Positions 1-9,230 are shown, counted from the stretch's first letter. The stretch is 64,000 bases of DNA from Arcobacteraceae bacterium (GCA_028687375.1 JAQUAG010000003.1:27022-91021), one strand, 5' to 3'. Numbers and translations are program-made. The notes: generated by a model from the letters alone, not told the origin.

Positions 1-854
1 TAAGTAAAATAAATACAAAAGAGGATATTGAGAGAGTTGTTCCAATAGCTATGAGAATGCTTGATAATGTAATCGATCTTAATTTTTATCCACTTAAAAA
101 AGTAAAAGTAACAAATAGTGCAACAAGAGCTGTTGGACTTGGGGTGATGGGTGAAGCACAGATGCTTGCAGAATCATTTATCCACTGGGGTTCAAGTGAA
201 CATTTCAAAAAAATTGATAGTGTGATGGAAGCAATAAGTTATAATGCAATCAAGTCATCTTCAGATTTAGCGATAGAGAAAGGGAGATATCCTGAATATG
301 AAGGAAGTAACTGGTCAAAAGGGATAATGCCACAAGACCATTCTCCAAAAGCTGTTGATATTCTTGTTGATAGGGATCTTTTTGATTCAAGTTATGATTG
401 GGATAATTTAAGAGAAAAAGTGAAAACTGATGGGATGAGAAATGGTTATTTAATGGCAATTGCTCCAACTTCATCTATCTCTATTTTAGTTGGAACAACT
501 CAAGCGATTGAACCTGTTTACAAAAGAAAATGGTATGAAGAAAACCTTTCAGGTCTGATTCCTGTGGTTGTACCAAATCTAAGTCCTGCAACTTGGGAAT
601 ATTATAAACCAGCTTATGAGATAGAACAAACTGATTTAATTAAAGCAGCAGCAATTAGACAAAGATGGATAGATCAAGGTCAAAGTACAAATATATTTAT
701 GAGTTTAAATAAAGCAAGTGGAAGATACCTCCATGAGATTTATACTCTTGCATGGAAACTTGGATTGAAATCAACTTATTACCTAAGAGGTCAATCACCA
801 GAAGCTGTAAAAGAAGTCGCAGACAGAAGCACAGAGTGTGTTGGTTGTCAATAA
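1..854 (+). CDS. nrdA: Ribonucleoside-diphosphate reductase alpha subunit, 3' part (class I)
   Basis: This is the C-terminal part of the large catalytic subunit that reduces ribonucleotides to deoxyribonucleotides. The reading frame is open back to base 3, before the first ATG at 51, so the gene enters from outside the window and no start is visible. The visible part has the RNR large-subunit core, including MAIAPTSSISILVGTTQAIE and the later TYYLRGQ segment. It ends in a cysteine pair, ECVGCQ, which fits the C-terminal redox shuttle that re-reduces the active site. The nrdB gene follows after 16 bases, so the two subunits are probably co-transcribed. Family assignment is secure; only the 5' end is missing. 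Confidence 0.95.
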   Translation, partial: SKINTKEDIERVVPIAMRMLDNVIDLNFYPLKKVKVTNSATRAVGLGVMGEAQMLAESFIHWGSSEHFKKIDSVMEAISYNAIKSSSDLAIEKGRYPEYEGSNWSKGIMPQDHSPKAVDILVDRDLFDSSYDWDNLREKVKTDGMRNGYLMAIAPTSSISILVGTTQAIEPVYKRKWYEENLSGLIPVVVPNLSPATWEYYKPAYEIEQTDLIKAAAIRQRWIDQGQSTNIFMSLNKASGRYLHEIYTLAWKLGLKSTYYLRGQSPEAVKEVADRSTECVGCQ

Positions 855-870
855 AAAGGAAAAATAGACG

Positions 871-1899
871 ATGAGTAAAATAGATAAAAAAATAATATAC
901 AATCCAGAATCACAAGAAAATCTTAACGATAGAAGAACATTTGGTGGAAATCCAGATGGAATGATAAATTTTACAAGATGCAAATATGAATGGGCATTAA
1001 AACTTTGGGATATGATGGAAGCGAATACTTGGTTTCCTAGAGAAGTTCAAATGACAGGTGATGCAAAAGATTATAAATATCTAACACCTGCTGAAAAAAG
1101 AATGTACGACCTTGTACTTTCTCAACTTATTTTTATGGATAGCTTACAAACAAATAATTTAATGGATAATATAAATCCATACATAACAGCACCAGAAATC
1201 AATGCTTGTCTAAGTCGTCAAAGTTATGAAGAGGCAAATCATAGTAAATCATATGCTGTAATGGTTGAATCAATAAGTGATAATGCTGCTCAAATCTATG
1301 ATATGTGGAAAACAGATGCGAAACTTAGAGAAAAAAATAATTTCATAGCTGGTGTTTACAAAAATTTAAGTGGTGATATTACAGATGAACAAATTGTCCT
1401 TGCAATGTTTGCAAATCAGATTTTAGAAGGATTATATTTTTATTCTGGATTTGCTGCTATGTATGCACTTGGAAAATCTGGAAAGATGTTAGGTTCTAGT
1501 CAAATGATTCGATTTATCCAAAGAGATGAAGTGACACACCTTTTAATGTTCCAAAATCTTATCAATAGTACAAAAAAAGAGCGTCCAGAATTATTTACAG
1601 AAGAGTTAGAAAATAAAGTTAAAGAGATGTTTAGAAAAGCTGTTGACCTTGAAGCTTCTTGGGGTGGATATATCACACAAGGACAAATTCTAGGATTTAC
1701 AGATAAAATCATTAGACAATATATTGAATATCTTGCAGACCAAAGACTTGAAGCTGTTGGATACAAACCAATGTATAATGTAAAACACCCTATTCCATGG
1801 GTTGATGGATATGCTTCTTTTAATGACCAAAGAACAAACTTTTTTGAAGGAAATGTTGTAAACTATTCAAAAGGTTCGCTAGATTTTGATGATTTTTAA
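871..1899 (+). CDS. nrdB: Ribonucleoside-diphosphate reductase beta subunit (class I)
   Basis: This is the radical-bearing small subunit that partners NrdA. At 342 residues it has the usual length. The di-metal site can be read directly: D90 in FMDSLQ, E121 and H124 in [10 protein letters not shown], a Glu in NQILEGLYF, and the E/H pair in RDEVTHL. A tyrosine sits four residues after H124 (Y128), where the radical Tyr lies in class Ia/Ib enzymes, so this is not the Phe-bearing class Ic type. The ATG is preceded by AAAAAGGAAAA. It ends in an acidic FDDF tail of the kind that docks on the alpha subunit. Confidence 0.96.
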   Translation: MSKIDKKIIYNPESQENLNDRRTFGGNPDGMINFTRCKYEWALKLWDMMEANTWFPREVQMTGDAKDYKYLTPAEKRMYDLVLSQLIFMDSLQTNNLMDNINPYITAPEINACLSRQSYEEANHSKSYAVMVESISDNAAQIYDMWKTDAKLREKNNFIAGVYKNLSGDITDEQIVLAMFANQILEGLYFYSGFAAMYALGKSGKMLGSSQMIRFIQRDEVTHLLMFQNLINSTKKERPELFTEELENKVKEMFRKAVDLEASWGGYITQGQILGFTDKIIRQYIEYLADQRLEAVGYKPMYNVKHPIPWVDGYASFNDQRTNFFEGNVVNYSKGSLDFDDF

Positions 1900-1902
1900 T
1901 CG

Positions 1903-2619
1903 ATGAACTTAATCTCACTCCAATTTCAAACAACCAATCATTTTGAAGAAAATCTTCAAAAGTTGGTTTCACTTATCAAAAATTCTCCATCAAATAGCCT
2001 TATTTTAGCACCTGAACTTTGTTTAAGTGGATATTCATATGATAATATGCAACATGCTGTAACTATGTCAAATAAAGCGATTCCAATTTTAAAAGAACTC
2101 TCCATTGATAAAATTATCTCTTTAACTATGACTACTAAAAAAAATAACACATATTTCAATACTTTATTTATTTTTCATAAAGAGATGATTATTTATACTC
2201 AATCAAAGTATAAACTTTTCCCATTAGGTAATGAAGAAAAATATTTTGTAAGTGGATTAGAAGAAGATATAAAAATTATTGAAATAGATGGTATAAAAAT
2301 TGCTAGTTTGATTTGCTTTGAACTAAGGTTTACTACACTTTGGGAAAAAATAAAAGGTGCTGATATTATTTTAATTCCTGCAATGTGGGGCAAAATAAGA
2401 AAAGGGCACTATGAAACACTTACTAAAGCTTTAGCTATAACAAATCAATGTTATGTAGTAGCAAGTAATAGCGCAAATAATGATATGGCAAAAGGTAGTG
2501 GAATTATTAATCCATTTGGAGAAGAATTTAGAGAGGATAATAGCGAATTTATTAAACAAAAGTTTGATATAAGTCTTATTAAAAAGATGAGAAAATACAT
2601 AAATATAGGAATACATTAA
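1903..2619 (+). CDS. Carbon-nitrogen hydrolase (nitrilase superfamily)
   Basis: This is a cytoplasmic amidase or nitrilase-fold enzyme of 238 residues. The catalytic triad is visible: E38 in [11 protein letters not shown]102 in QSKYKLF, and C138 in SLICFE. The length and motifs fit the omega-amidase/YafV or predicted-amidohydrolase branch. The substrate cannot be read from the sequence. It starts four bases after the nrdB stop, so it is probably in the same transcript, but no functional link to ribonucleotide reduction is implied. Confidence 0.8.
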   Translation: MNLISLQFQTTNHFEENLQKLVSLIKNSPSNSLILAPELCLSGYSYDNMQHAVTMSNKAIPILKELSIDKIISLTMTTKKNNTYFNTLFIFHKEMIIYTQSKYKLFPLGNEEKYFVSGLEEDIKIIEIDGIKIASLICFELRFTTLWEKIKGADIILIPAMWGKIRKGHYETLTKALAITNQCYVVASNSANNDMAKGSGIINPFGEEFREDNSEFIKQKFDISLIKKMRKYINIGIH

Positions 2620-2620
2620 A

Positions 2621-2851
2621 ATGAATAATGAAGTAGAAAAAAATAAAAATAATCCACTACATGGGGTAACTTTAGAGAAAATAATCACAACTTTGTATGA
2701 AGTATATGGGTGGGAAAATTTAAGTCAAAGACTCAATGTAAATTGTTTTAAAAAAGAGCAAAGTGTCAAATCTTGTCTTACTTTTTTTAGAAAAACCCCT
2801 TGGGCTAGGACTAAATTAGAAAATATCTATATTAAATATATAAGCAAATAA
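2621..2851 (+). CDS. VF530-type DNA-binding protein (DUF2132)
   Basis: This small protein of 76 residues contains the [12 protein letters not shown] start, the YGWENL core and the FFRKTPWAR segment typical of the VF530 family. Structural work on that family gives a helical DNA-binding fold. It begins one base after the preceding stop and looks like the last gene of the nrd transcript. The cellular role of the family is not well defined. Confidence 0.8.
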   Translation: MNNEVEKNKNNPLHGVTLEKIITTLYEVYGWENLSQRLNVNCFKKEQSVKSCLTFFRKTPWARTKLENIYIKYISK

Positions 2852-2858
2852 ATCTACT

Positions 2859-2887
2859 TGATGAGGATACTTTAATAGTCCTCATCA
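2859..2887. terminator. Stem-loop after the nrd gene group
   Basis: A perfect 9-bp inverted repeat, TGATGAGGA and TCCTCATCA, has an 11-base loop and lies just after the VF530 stop. It overlaps the 3' end of the acidic minus-strand gene, so it could serve both converging transcripts. There is no clear U-run on the plus strand, so factor-independent termination is uncertain. Confidence 0.4.
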
Positions 2888-3018
2888 TCATTTTCGTAAA
2901 AATCATCAGATTCCTCTTCATCTTCATCATCAAAACCATTTATTCCATAAAGTTCATCATCTTCATTTTCTGATTCTTCTTCTAAATAATCATCTTCATA
3001 ATCGAAATCTTCATCCAT
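2872..3018 (-). CDS. Small highly acidic protein, 48 residues
   Basis: This short gene is convergent with the nrd group. It encodes MDEDFDYEDDYLEEE and continues with Asp/Glu-dominated sequence; 27 of its 48 residues are D or E and there are no Lys or Arg. A strong ribosome site, AGGGGTGG, lies upstream of the ATG at 3018, and the frame runs cleanly to TAA at 2872. Short 'highly acidic protein' genes are annotated in Campylobacterota, but I cannot assign a function. The codon pattern is consistent with real coding, although a peptide this biased could also arise from a GAT/GAA repeat tract. Confidence 0.6.
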   Translation of the reverse strand: MDEDFDYEDDYLEEESENEDDELYGINGFDDEDEEESDDFYENDDEDY

Positions 3019-3169
3019 TGTGTACCACCCCTTTTTTTAAATAATTTAGTAATTTTATCATCTTAAAATAAAAACTGTCAAGAGATAAATTTAAATATCA
3101 TAAAAAAGATGACAAAAAAGTTACAATATTTTAATAATTTCTTTATCTAAAATATTAGTTAAAATTAGT

Positions 3170-3175
3170 TACAAT
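3170..3175 (+). promoter_or_regulatory. Probable -10 box for the chemotaxis receptor gene
   Basis: TACAAT lies about 30 bases upstream of the receptor ATG in an AT-rich stretch. No -35 box is evident, as is common for housekeeping promoters in this phylum. Confidence 0.45.
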
Positions 3176-3205
3176 AAGGCTTTTTAAATCAAAAGGAGAT
3201 TTATT

Positions 3206-5065
3206 ATGTTACTTAGTGTTAAACAAAAGATTTTTATGGCACTCTTATTTATTGCATTTTTTGCAAGTCTAATTTTTGGATTTTTTATCTATTTTAGTCT
3301 AAAACAAACATTTTTTGAGACTATACAATATAGACTTCATAGTGGTGTTAATGGGACAAATCTATATTTAGGTGATGATTTTATAGATAAATACACTAGC
3401 GAAAATCCAATGAGTTCTTCTGAATATGATATTTATATGAAAAACCTTAGTGATTTTGCTCAAAAAGATGGTTTGGAATATGTCTATTTGATGATTAAAA
3501 AAGATACTAAAATTTATACTGCCATCTCAAGTGCCACACAAGAAGAGATAGAGAAAAAAGAATATGATACATTTATGACAGAGTACGACGCGAGTGAAGA
3601 AATTATCAATGGTTTCATTCCAAATCATGAATTTCTAGAGGAAACAGTAGATAAATATGGACATTTTTACTCATTAATAGTTTCAAAACAGTCTAAAAAT
3701 GGTCAAATATATCTTCTTGGAGCTGATATTGAAGCAAGCTATATCAATTCAGCGCTCAATAGTATATTACTAAAAACTATTGCTATAACGATAATAATTT
3801 TAGTTATAGCAATTTTATTTGCTTATTTTGTGAGTAATACAATTGGAAATAAAATCAATAGTACACAAAAAGGAATTTTGGGATTTTTTGATTTTATTTC
3901 AAGAAAAACAACCATTGTAAAACATCTTGAGATAAAAGAGATGGATGAATTTGGTGTGATGGCAAAAGTTATCAATGAAAATATTGACAATATTCAAATA
4001 GGACTCAAAGCCGATAGTAATGCCGTATCACAAGTTGTTGCTATTGCAAATCAAATTAAATCTGGAAAACTTGATGGAATAATAGATGCTAATCCTCATA
4101 ATCCTCAACTCATAGAGCTTAGTAGTGTTTTAAACGATATGTTAAAAACTTTAAATTTAAATATCAATTCGGTTTTAAATACCTTACATAGCTACTCTGC
4201 TTATGATTTTACAAAGACTACAGATAAAAATAATTTAGAGGGTTCTCTTGGTGCATTAATTGAAAATGTTAATAAATTGGGTCAAGAGATTACCAATATG
4301 CTTATTCAAAATATGAATAATGGTATCACATTAGAAGATAGTTCAAAACAACTTCTATCAAATGTAACAAATCTTAATAAATCATCTAATCAAGCAGCTG
4401 CAAGTCTTGAAGAAACAGCAGCCGCACTTGAACAAATTACAAGTAATATTAGAAGTAATACAGAAAATATTACAAAAATGTCTACTTTATCAAATAATGT
4501 CACAAAATCAACACATGAAGGTGAAAAACTAGCAACACAAACAACTCTTGCTATGGATGAGATAAATACACAAGTAAGTGCTATTAATGATGCAATATCA
4601 GTGATTGATCAAATTGCATTTCAAACAAATATTCTTTCTTTAAATGCAGCAGTAGAAGCTGCAACAGCTGGTGAAGCTGGAAAAGGATTTGCTGTTGTAG
4701 CACAAGAGGTTAGAAACTTAGCAAATAGAAGTGCAGATGCAGCACATGAGATTAAAGCTCTTGTTGAAAGTGCGAAATCAAAAACAAATCAAGGGAAAGA
4801 TATTGCAAATGATATGATAAAAGGATATGAAGATTTAAGTCGAAATATTTCACAAACTTCAACTATTATATCACAAGTAGAAACTTCAAGCAAAGAACAA
4901 CTTAGAGGAATTGAACAAATTAATGACGCAGTAACTTCACTTGATAGACAGATACAAGCAAATGCAAGTGTAGCAACACATACAGCAGAGATAGCACATC
5001 TTACTGATGAACTTGCAAGAGTTATCGTTCAAGATGTTGATAACAAAAAATTTAATGGGAAATAG
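3206..5065 (+). CDS. Methyl-accepting chemotaxis protein
   Basis: This transmembrane chemoreceptor has 619 residues. A membrane helix at about 10-32 is followed by a periplasmic sensor of about 155 residues (Cache-like in size; ligand unknown). A second helix at about 188-210 ([18 protein letters not shown]) leads to a linker region and a cytoplasmic signalling domain. The kinase-contact tip is near residues 465-495, with [20 protein letters not shown] and [14 protein letters not shown]. It should form ternary complexes with CheA and CheW. It is a single gene with RBS AAAAGGAG, and no che genes lie nearby. Confidence 0.95.
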   Translation: MLLSVKQKIFMALLFIAFFASLIFGFFIYFSLKQTFFETIQYRLHSGVNGTNLYLGDDFIDKYTSENPMSSSEYDIYMKNLSDFAQKDGLEYVYLMIKKDTKIYTAISSATQEEIEKKEYDTFMTEYDASEEIINGFIPNHEFLEETVDKYGHFYSLIVSKQSKNGQIYLLGADIEASYINSALNSILLKTIAITIIILVIAILFAYFVSNTIGNKINSTQKGILGFFDFISRKTTIVKHLEIKEMDEFGVMAKVINENIDNIQIGLKADSNAVSQVVAIANQIKSGKLDGIIDANPHNPQLIELSSVLNDMLKTLNLNINSVLNTLHSYSAYDFTKTTDKNNLEGSLGALIENVNKLGQEITNMLIQNMNNGITLEDSSKQLLSNVTNLNKSSNQAAASLEETAAALEQITSNIRSNTENITKMSTLSNNVTKSTHEGEKLATQTTLAMDEINTQVSAINDAISVIDQIAFQTNILSLNAAVEAATAGEAGKGFAVVAQEVRNLANRSADAAHEIKALVESAKSKTNQGKDIANDMIKGYEDLSRNISQTSTIISQVETSSKEQLRGIEQINDAVTSLDRQIQANASVATHTAEIAHLTDELARVIVQDVDNKKFNGK

Positions 5066-5069
5066 ATGA

Positions 5070-5147
5070 TGGCGACCCCAGATAGATTTGAACTATCGTT
5101 ATTAGGATGAAGTCCTAATGTCCTTGGCCAAACTAGACGACAGGGTC
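5070..5147 (-). tRNA. tRNA-Glu (anticodon TTC)
   Basis: The reverse complement folds into a full cloverleaf of 78 bases. It has a 7-bp acceptor stem GACCCTG/TGGGGTC with two G-T pairs, and a D arm beginning TCGTCTAG, which is typical of tRNA-Glu. The anticodon stem TTAGG/CCTAA carries the loop ACTTCAT, and the T arm is GATAG/CTATC with loop TTCAAAT. CCA is encoded. The central anticodon of the 7-base loop is TTC (Glu). Position 33 reads C rather than the almost invariant U. Confidence 0.88.
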
Positions 5148-5167
5148 ATTTTTAAGGGGAAGAATTT

Positions 5168-5198
5168 TAGCTAAATAAAACTTAATCTTATTTAGCTA
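5168..5198 (-). terminator. Stem-loop between trpA and tRNA-Glu
   Basis: An 11-bp perfect inverted repeat, TAGCTAAATAA and TTATTTAGCTA, with a 9-base loop lies just beyond the trpA stop and upstream of the tRNA on the same strand. There is no long U-run after it, so it may be a terminator or a processing hairpin. Confidence 0.45.
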
Positions 5199-5213
5199 GG
5201 TTCAGATTGCAAG

Positions 5214-5954
5214 TTAGCTATTTATTTTATCTTTGATTTCTCGTGCAACTGCTGTTATTTTTTTCATTTTTTCACTATTTGATAACGATTCATCTATCAA
5301 ATATTTTACAAAAGCACTTCCAACAATAACACCATCAACACCTTGTACTTTCTCTTTAGCTGTATTTTCATCTACACCAAATCCTGTATAAATAGGAGTA
5401 TTAGTATATCTTTTTACATTGTTAATAATAGTTGATAAATCTTCACTTTTACCACTTCCTGTAATTCCAGCATACGCTACAAGATAAATAAATTCGCTAC
5501 TATTTTCAACTAATCTTTGAATTCTTTCTTCACTATCTGTGGGTGCTACGAAGCTTACAATTGATTGATTGTATTTTTTAAATATCTCTTGATATCTAGC
5601 TGATTCTTCAAAAGGAAGGTCTGGAATAATTGAACCTTTAACTCCATATTCTTTCCCTTTTTGTAAAAAATCTTCAATACCATATCTAAAAAATGAATTC
5701 ATATATCCCATCCAAAAAGTATCCATATGTGGTGCTATTTTAGAAGTTACTTCAAATAAATCTGTTAGTTTAAAACCATTTTTGATTGATAATAAACTTG
5801 CCTTTTCAATAATAGGTCCATCAGCAACTGGGTCACTAAATGGGATACCAAGCTCTAAAATATCAACTCCATTTTCTTTCATAGCAAGTGCTAAATCTAC
5901 AGTAAAATTGTTATTTGGCAATGATGAAGTTATAAATCCAACTAATTTTTTCAA
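5214..5954 (-). CDS. trpA: Tryptophan synthase alpha chain
   Basis: This enzyme cleaves indole-3-glycerol phosphate to indole and glyceraldehyde 3-phosphate, and it works in complex with TrpB. The catalytic residues E34 (in ILELGIPFSDP) and D45 (in VADGP) are visible, as is the loop VAYAGITGSGKS. At 246 residues it is about 15-20 shorter at the N terminus than the enteric enzyme, starting almost directly at the first beta strand; I take this as a lineage trait. No other trp genes are nearby, so the pathway is dispersed. Confidence 0.93.
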   Translation of the reverse strand: MKKLVGFITSSLPNNNFTVDLALAMKENGVDILELGIPFSDPVADGPIIEKASLLSIKNGFKLTDLFEVTSKIAPHMDTFWMGYMNSFFRYGIEDFLQKGKEYGVKGSIIPDLPFEESARYQEIFKKYNQSIVSFVAPTDSEERIQRLVENSSEFIYLVAYAGITGSGKSEDLSTIINNVKRYTNTPIYTGFGVDENTAKEKVQGVDGVIVGSAFVKYLIDESLSNSEKMKKITAVAREIKDKINS

Positions 5955-6017
5955 GTTAATAATCCTTTAGTAATGTTTGGGTAGGATTCTAACATTAAAA
6001 TAATAAAGGGTTGATTT

Positions 6018-6803
6018 ATGAAACAAACTATTGGTAGCATCTTGAAGGCTAAAAACAATAGAAAATTAACGATGATAACGGCTTATGATGCATTATTTGC
6101 AAGGCTTTTTGATGAAAAAGTTGATTTCATTTTAGTTGGTGATAGTCTTAATATGAGCTTTGCAGGGAAAAAAGATACTTTGAGTGCGACAATTGAGCAG
6201 ATGATTTATCATACAAATGCCGTTTGTAATGGTGCTAAAAATACTTTTGTTATCTGTGATATGCCTTTTGGAACATATACTGATGAAAAAATAGCTTTAT
6301 TAAATGCAATAAAAGTATTTAGAGAAACCCCAGCTGATGCTATTAAAATAGAAGGGGGAAAATCAAAAGCCCATATTATCAAAACTTTATGTGACAACTC
6401 TATTGCTGTTGTTGGGCATATTGGATTATTACCTCAAAATTTTAGAAGTGAAGGTGGCTACAAAGTTAAAGGGAAAGATGAAGAAAATATCAAAAGCCTC
6501 ATAGAAGATGCAAAAGCAGTAGAACAAGCTGGTGCTTTTTGCATCGTAGTTGAAGGGGTAAAAGAGGAAGCTGGGGAAGCTATTGCAAAAGCTGTAAATA
6601 TTCCAGTTATTGGGATTGGAGCAGGAGTCAAAGTGGATGGACAAGTTTTAGTTTGGTCTGATATGCTTGGATTTTTTGATGAATTTACCCCAAAGTTTGT
6701 GCGAAAATATTTAGATGGTGCAACACTTGTAAAAGATGCCGTTGTGAGTTATAAAAACGATGTGGAAAGCCTCAACTTTCCAAATGAAAATGAAAAATAT
6801 TAA
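6018..6803 (+). CDS. panB: 3-methyl-2-oxobutanoate hydroxymethyltransferase
   Basis: PanB makes ketopantoate from 2-ketoisovalerate and methylene-tetrahydrofolate, the first step of pantothenate synthesis. The sequence has MITAYDALFARLFD, ILVGDSLNM, the metal-site region DMPFGTYTD, and VGHIGLLPQ. IGIGAG precedes WSDMLG near the C-terminal part. At 261 residues it has the normal length. It is divergent from trpA, and its ATG follows AAAGGG. Confidence 0.94.
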   Translation: MKQTIGSILKAKNNRKLTMITAYDALFARLFDEKVDFILVGDSLNMSFAGKKDTLSATIEQMIYHTNAVCNGAKNTFVICDMPFGTYTDEKIALLNAIKVFRETPADAIKIEGGKSKAHIIKTLCDNSIAVVGHIGLLPQNFRSEGGYKVKGKDEENIKSLIEDAKAVEQAGAFCIVVEGVKEEAGEAIAKAVNIPVIGIGAGVKVDGQVLVWSDMLGFFDEFTPKFVRKYLDGATLVKDAVVSYKNDVESLNFPNENEKY

Positions 6804-6820
6804 AAAGTAAGGAGTCAAAA

Positions 6821-7729
6821 ATGTTCAAAAAAATAGTTTTATTTTTATCTGTTGTAAGTATCAGTTTTGGATACGATTTAAAACCTATCCAAATTTCAAA
6901 AAGTGTGTATCAATTTATAGGTAAAACAGAAGCACCATCAAAAGCAAATGGTGGAAATATGGTAAATACCTATTGGATAAAAACAGATAAAAGTTATATC
7001 GTCGTAGATACTGGTCCATCGTACAACTATGCAAAAGATGCACACAAAGCTATGAAAAAGATAGCAGACCTTCCTATCAAATATGTTATTAATACCCATA
7101 TGCATGATGACCATTGGCTTGGAAATAACTATTTTAAAGAACTTGGAGCTACCATTTATGGAACCAAAGCTCAAGCGAAAAAATTTCCAGTTGGAAGTGA
7201 AGCTCATATGCTGAGTGTTATCAAAAAAGAGGATAGTGCAAATACAAAAATTATCAATATTGATACATTTGTTGAAAAAGATTTTTCTATGAAAGTAGAT
7301 AATACTCCACTAGATTTTATCCATTTTGATTATGCTGTTCATACACCTGAAGATATTATGATCTATCTTCCAGAGGAAAAAACTCTTATTGCTGGAGATA
7401 TTTTATTTTCACAAAGAATAACTTCTATCAGAGATGGAAGTGTAGAAGGTGGTCTAAAATCACTTGATGCAGTTGAAAAAATGGATGTTAAAGTTTATGC
7501 AGCTGGGCATGGAAAATTTACAGATAAAACTGCATTACAACAAATGAGAGATTATTTTATGGCACTTAAAACTACAGCTAGAAAAGCAATTGAAGATGGC
7601 ATTGATATCAATACTTATGTAAAAACTGCTGATTTTAGTGCTTTTAAAGATATGGCAATGATGGAAGTTTTGCATAAAGGAAACCTTGGATTTGCTTACA
7701 GCGAATATGAGTTTTTTGAGGAAAAATAA
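6821..7729 (+). CDS. Periplasmic metallo-beta-lactamase-fold hydrolase
   Basis: This protein of 302 residues has a cleavable signal peptide (hydrophobic segment ending near SISFG). The MBL-fold metal motif is clear: NTHMHDDHWLG gives HxHxDH, with later GD in LIAGDILF and H in AAGHGKF. The architecture fits exported MBL-fold enzymes of the type sometimes called SoxH-like or quinoprotein-relay hydrolases. The link to sulfur oxidation is only suggestive, because the sox genes are about 14 kb away. It follows panB by 17 bases with RBS AAGGAG. The substrate is unknown. Confidence 0.8.
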   Translation: MFKKIVLFLSVVSISFGYDLKPIQISKSVYQFIGKTEAPSKANGGNMVNTYWIKTDKSYIVVDTGPSYNYAKDAHKAMKKIADLPIKYVINTHMHDDHWLGNNYFKELGATIYGTKAQAKKFPVGSEAHMLSVIKKEDSANTKIINIDTFVEKDFSMKVDNTPLDFIHFDYAVHTPEDIMIYLPEEKTLIAGDILFSQRITSIRDGSVEGGLKSLDAVEKMDVKVYAAGHGKFTDKTALQQMRDYFMALKTTARKAIEDGIDINTYVKTADFSAFKDMAMMEVLHKGNLGFAYSEYEFFEEK

Positions 7730-7739
7730 ATAAATCAGA

Positions 7740-7780
7740 TATCAGATAAGCTTTTACTTTGATATAAGTTTTATCTGATA
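7740..7780 (+). terminator. Inverted repeat after the MBL-fold gene
   Basis: A perfect 10-bp inverted repeat, TATCAGATAA and TTATCTGATA, has a 21-base loop. It is followed at once by a smaller hairpin, AGTCT...AGACT, that runs into TTTT. The second hairpin is the more terminator-like of the two. Confidence 0.5.
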
Positions 7781-7829
7781 GTCTTTCAGCTCAGACTTTT
7801 AATTTAAAATTTTTCTTTTCGATATTTAT

Positions 7830-7927
7830 ATGGAAAACAAAGATGGAAAACAAAACGATGGAAAACAATCGAAAAAATTATTTTTTCGTGGAAAACAAAG
7901 AAATGGAAAACAAAAATGGAAAACAAA
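7830..7927 (+). repeat. Short direct repeats of the metK start sequence, with a hairpin
   Basis: The 11-12-mer (A)TGGAAAACAAA occurs six times, with one or two changes, starting at 7830, 7843, 7858, about 7888 (GTG form), 7903 and 7916. The last copy is the metK start codon region. The four copies at 7843-7903 share one frame that differs from metK. Between the third and fourth copies lies a perfect 8-bp hairpin, CGAAAAAA-TTA-TTTTTTCG (7870-7888). Confidence 0.85.
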
Positions 7928-7974
7928 CAAACTGCCTGTACGGCAAAAAATCAACACTACCTTTTTACAAGTGA
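7843..7974 (+). CDS. Possible small ORF overlapping the metK start
   Basis: The frame set by the ATG at 7843 reads MENKTMENNRKNYFFVENKE, continues through two more MENK copies and ends at a TGA inside the metK coding region. It is 43 residues and in the +1/+2 frame relative to metK. It may be a translated upstream ORF that modulates metK initiation, or a by-product of start-site duplication. I see no strong separate ribosome site. Confidence 0.25.
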   Translation: MENKTMENNRKNYFFVENKEMENKNGKQTNCLYGKKSTLPFYK

Positions 7975-9151
7975 AGTAGTAAGTCCAGGTCACCCTGATA
8001 AATGTGCAGATATCATAGCTGATAGTATTGTGGATCGTCTTATCATTGGTGATAGTAAATCAAGAGTTGCTAGTGAAGTATTTGTAGCTGGAAAACACGT
8101 AATCATTGGTGGAGAAGTTACTAGTAATACTCAACTATCAACTGACGAATATAAACAAATTGCAATTGATGCATTGAAAAAAATCGGTTATAACGGAAAC
8201 CCTTATTTTACAAAAGAGGAGTGTTTACATCCTGATGAAGTAGAGGTGCAAGTACTTTTAAATAGACAATCTCCTGATATCAATCAAGGTGTTGACCAAG
8301 CGGATGGTGAAACTGGTGCTGGGGATCAAGGGATTATGTTTGGATATGCAGATATTGAAACTGAATCTTATATGCCAAGTGCTATTACATATGCAAGAAT
8401 GCTTATGGAAAAAGTATATAACTATGCTTTAAAACATCCTGCAAAACTTGGGGTTGATATCAAAACTCAAGTTACTATGGATTATGGTTGCAAAAACAAT
8501 TTTGAAGCGTGTAATCCTCAAAGAATAGACACAATAGTTGTATCTGCTCCTTGTGTAAGTTCTATGAATATCATTGATTTAAGAACTTTAATTATGGAAC
8601 TTATTATCGATACAAATTTACCAAATCATCTTTTTGATCCAAAAAATTGTGTTATTCATATCAATCCAACAGGAAAATATGTAAGTCATTCAAGTTTACA
8701 TGATAGTGGATTAACTGGAAGAAAACTTATCGTTGATAGTTTTGGTGGGTACTCACCTATTGGTGGTGGAGCTCAAAGTAGTAAAGACTACACAAAAGTT
8801 GATAGAAGTGGACTATATGCAGCTAGATGGATAGCGAAACATATCGTAGCTGCTGGACTTGCTAAAAAATGTGTAGTACAAATCTCATATGCAATTGGTG
8901 TTGCAAAACCAACATCAGTTGCCGTTGATACTTATGGAACATATACTAGCAAAAATGATGATGATTTATCAGAATTTGTAATGGCTAATTTTAGTTTGAC
9001 TCCAAACTGGATAACAAAAAAGTTCCATCTTGATAAACCAAGTGAAGCTACATTTTTATATGCAGATGTAGCTGCAAGGGGACAAGTTGGACAAAGTGAT
9101 TATCCTTGGGAACAACTTGACCAATTACCACTTTTCGAATCTTTTAAATAA
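7916..9151 (+). CDS. metK: S-adenosylmethionine synthase
   Basis: MetK forms S-adenosylmethionine from methionine and ATP in the cytoplasm. Family motifs are present: SPGHPDKCADIIADSIVD at the N terminus, GAGDQGIMFGYA, and GGGAQSSKDYTKVDRSG. The last replaces the more usual GGGAFSGKD form; I recall this variant from Campylobacterota. At 411 residues it has a short N-terminal extension (MENKQTACTAKNQ) before the conserved YLFTSE. The start at 7916 is the last of several near-identical upstream start-like sequences, and it is the only one in frame. Confidence 0.96.
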   Translation: MENKQTACTAKNQHYLFTSEVVSPGHPDKCADIIADSIVDRLIIGDSKSRVASEVFVAGKHVIIGGEVTSNTQLSTDEYKQIAIDALKKIGYNGNPYFTKEECLHPDEVEVQVLLNRQSPDINQGVDQADGETGAGDQGIMFGYADIETESYMPSAITYARMLMEKVYNYALKHPAKLGVDIKTQVTMDYGCKNNFEACNPQRIDTIVVSAPCVSSMNIIDLRTLIMELIIDTNLPNHLFDPKNCVIHINPTGKYVSHSSLHDSGLTGRKLIVDSFGGYSPIGGGAQSSKDYTKVDRSGLYAARWIAKHIVAAGLAKKCVVQISYAIGVAKPTSVAVDTYGTYTSKNDDDLSEFVMANFSLTPNWITKKFHLDKPSEATFLYADVAARGQVGQSDYPWEQLDQLPLFESFK

Positions 9152-9166
9152 CAAATCTACTCACAA

Positions 9167-9197
9167 TCTCTTGGCACTTCAATCAAGTGCCAAGAGA
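9167..9197 (+). terminator. metK terminator hairpin
   Basis: A perfect 13-bp inverted repeat, TCTCTTGGCACTT and AAGTGCCAAGAGA, with a 5-base loop lies 15 bases after the metK stop. The following AAAATTTAT is not a strict U-run, but the stem is the most stable in this part of the window. Confidence 0.7.
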
Positions 9198-9224
9198 AAA
9201 TTTATGAATTTAATCAACTTATGC

Positions 9225-9230
9225 TATAAT
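9225..9230 (+). promoter_or_regulatory. Extended -10 promoter of accD
   Basis: A TGCTATAAT extended -10 sequence lies 66 bases upstream of the accD ATG and after the metK terminator. No matching -35 is apparent. Confidence 0.6.

Noticed and set aside
5095..5120. Reading the tRNA anticodon as TCA (opal suppressor or Sec)
   Set aside because: That would restore U33 but shift the anticodon off the centre of a 7-base loop; the body has no long variable arm and carries Glu-type D-arm features.
7830..7927. CRISPR-like short repeats upstream of metK
   Set aside because: Units are 11-12 bases with uneven 1-18 base gaps and no cas genes nearby; they copy the metK start sequence.
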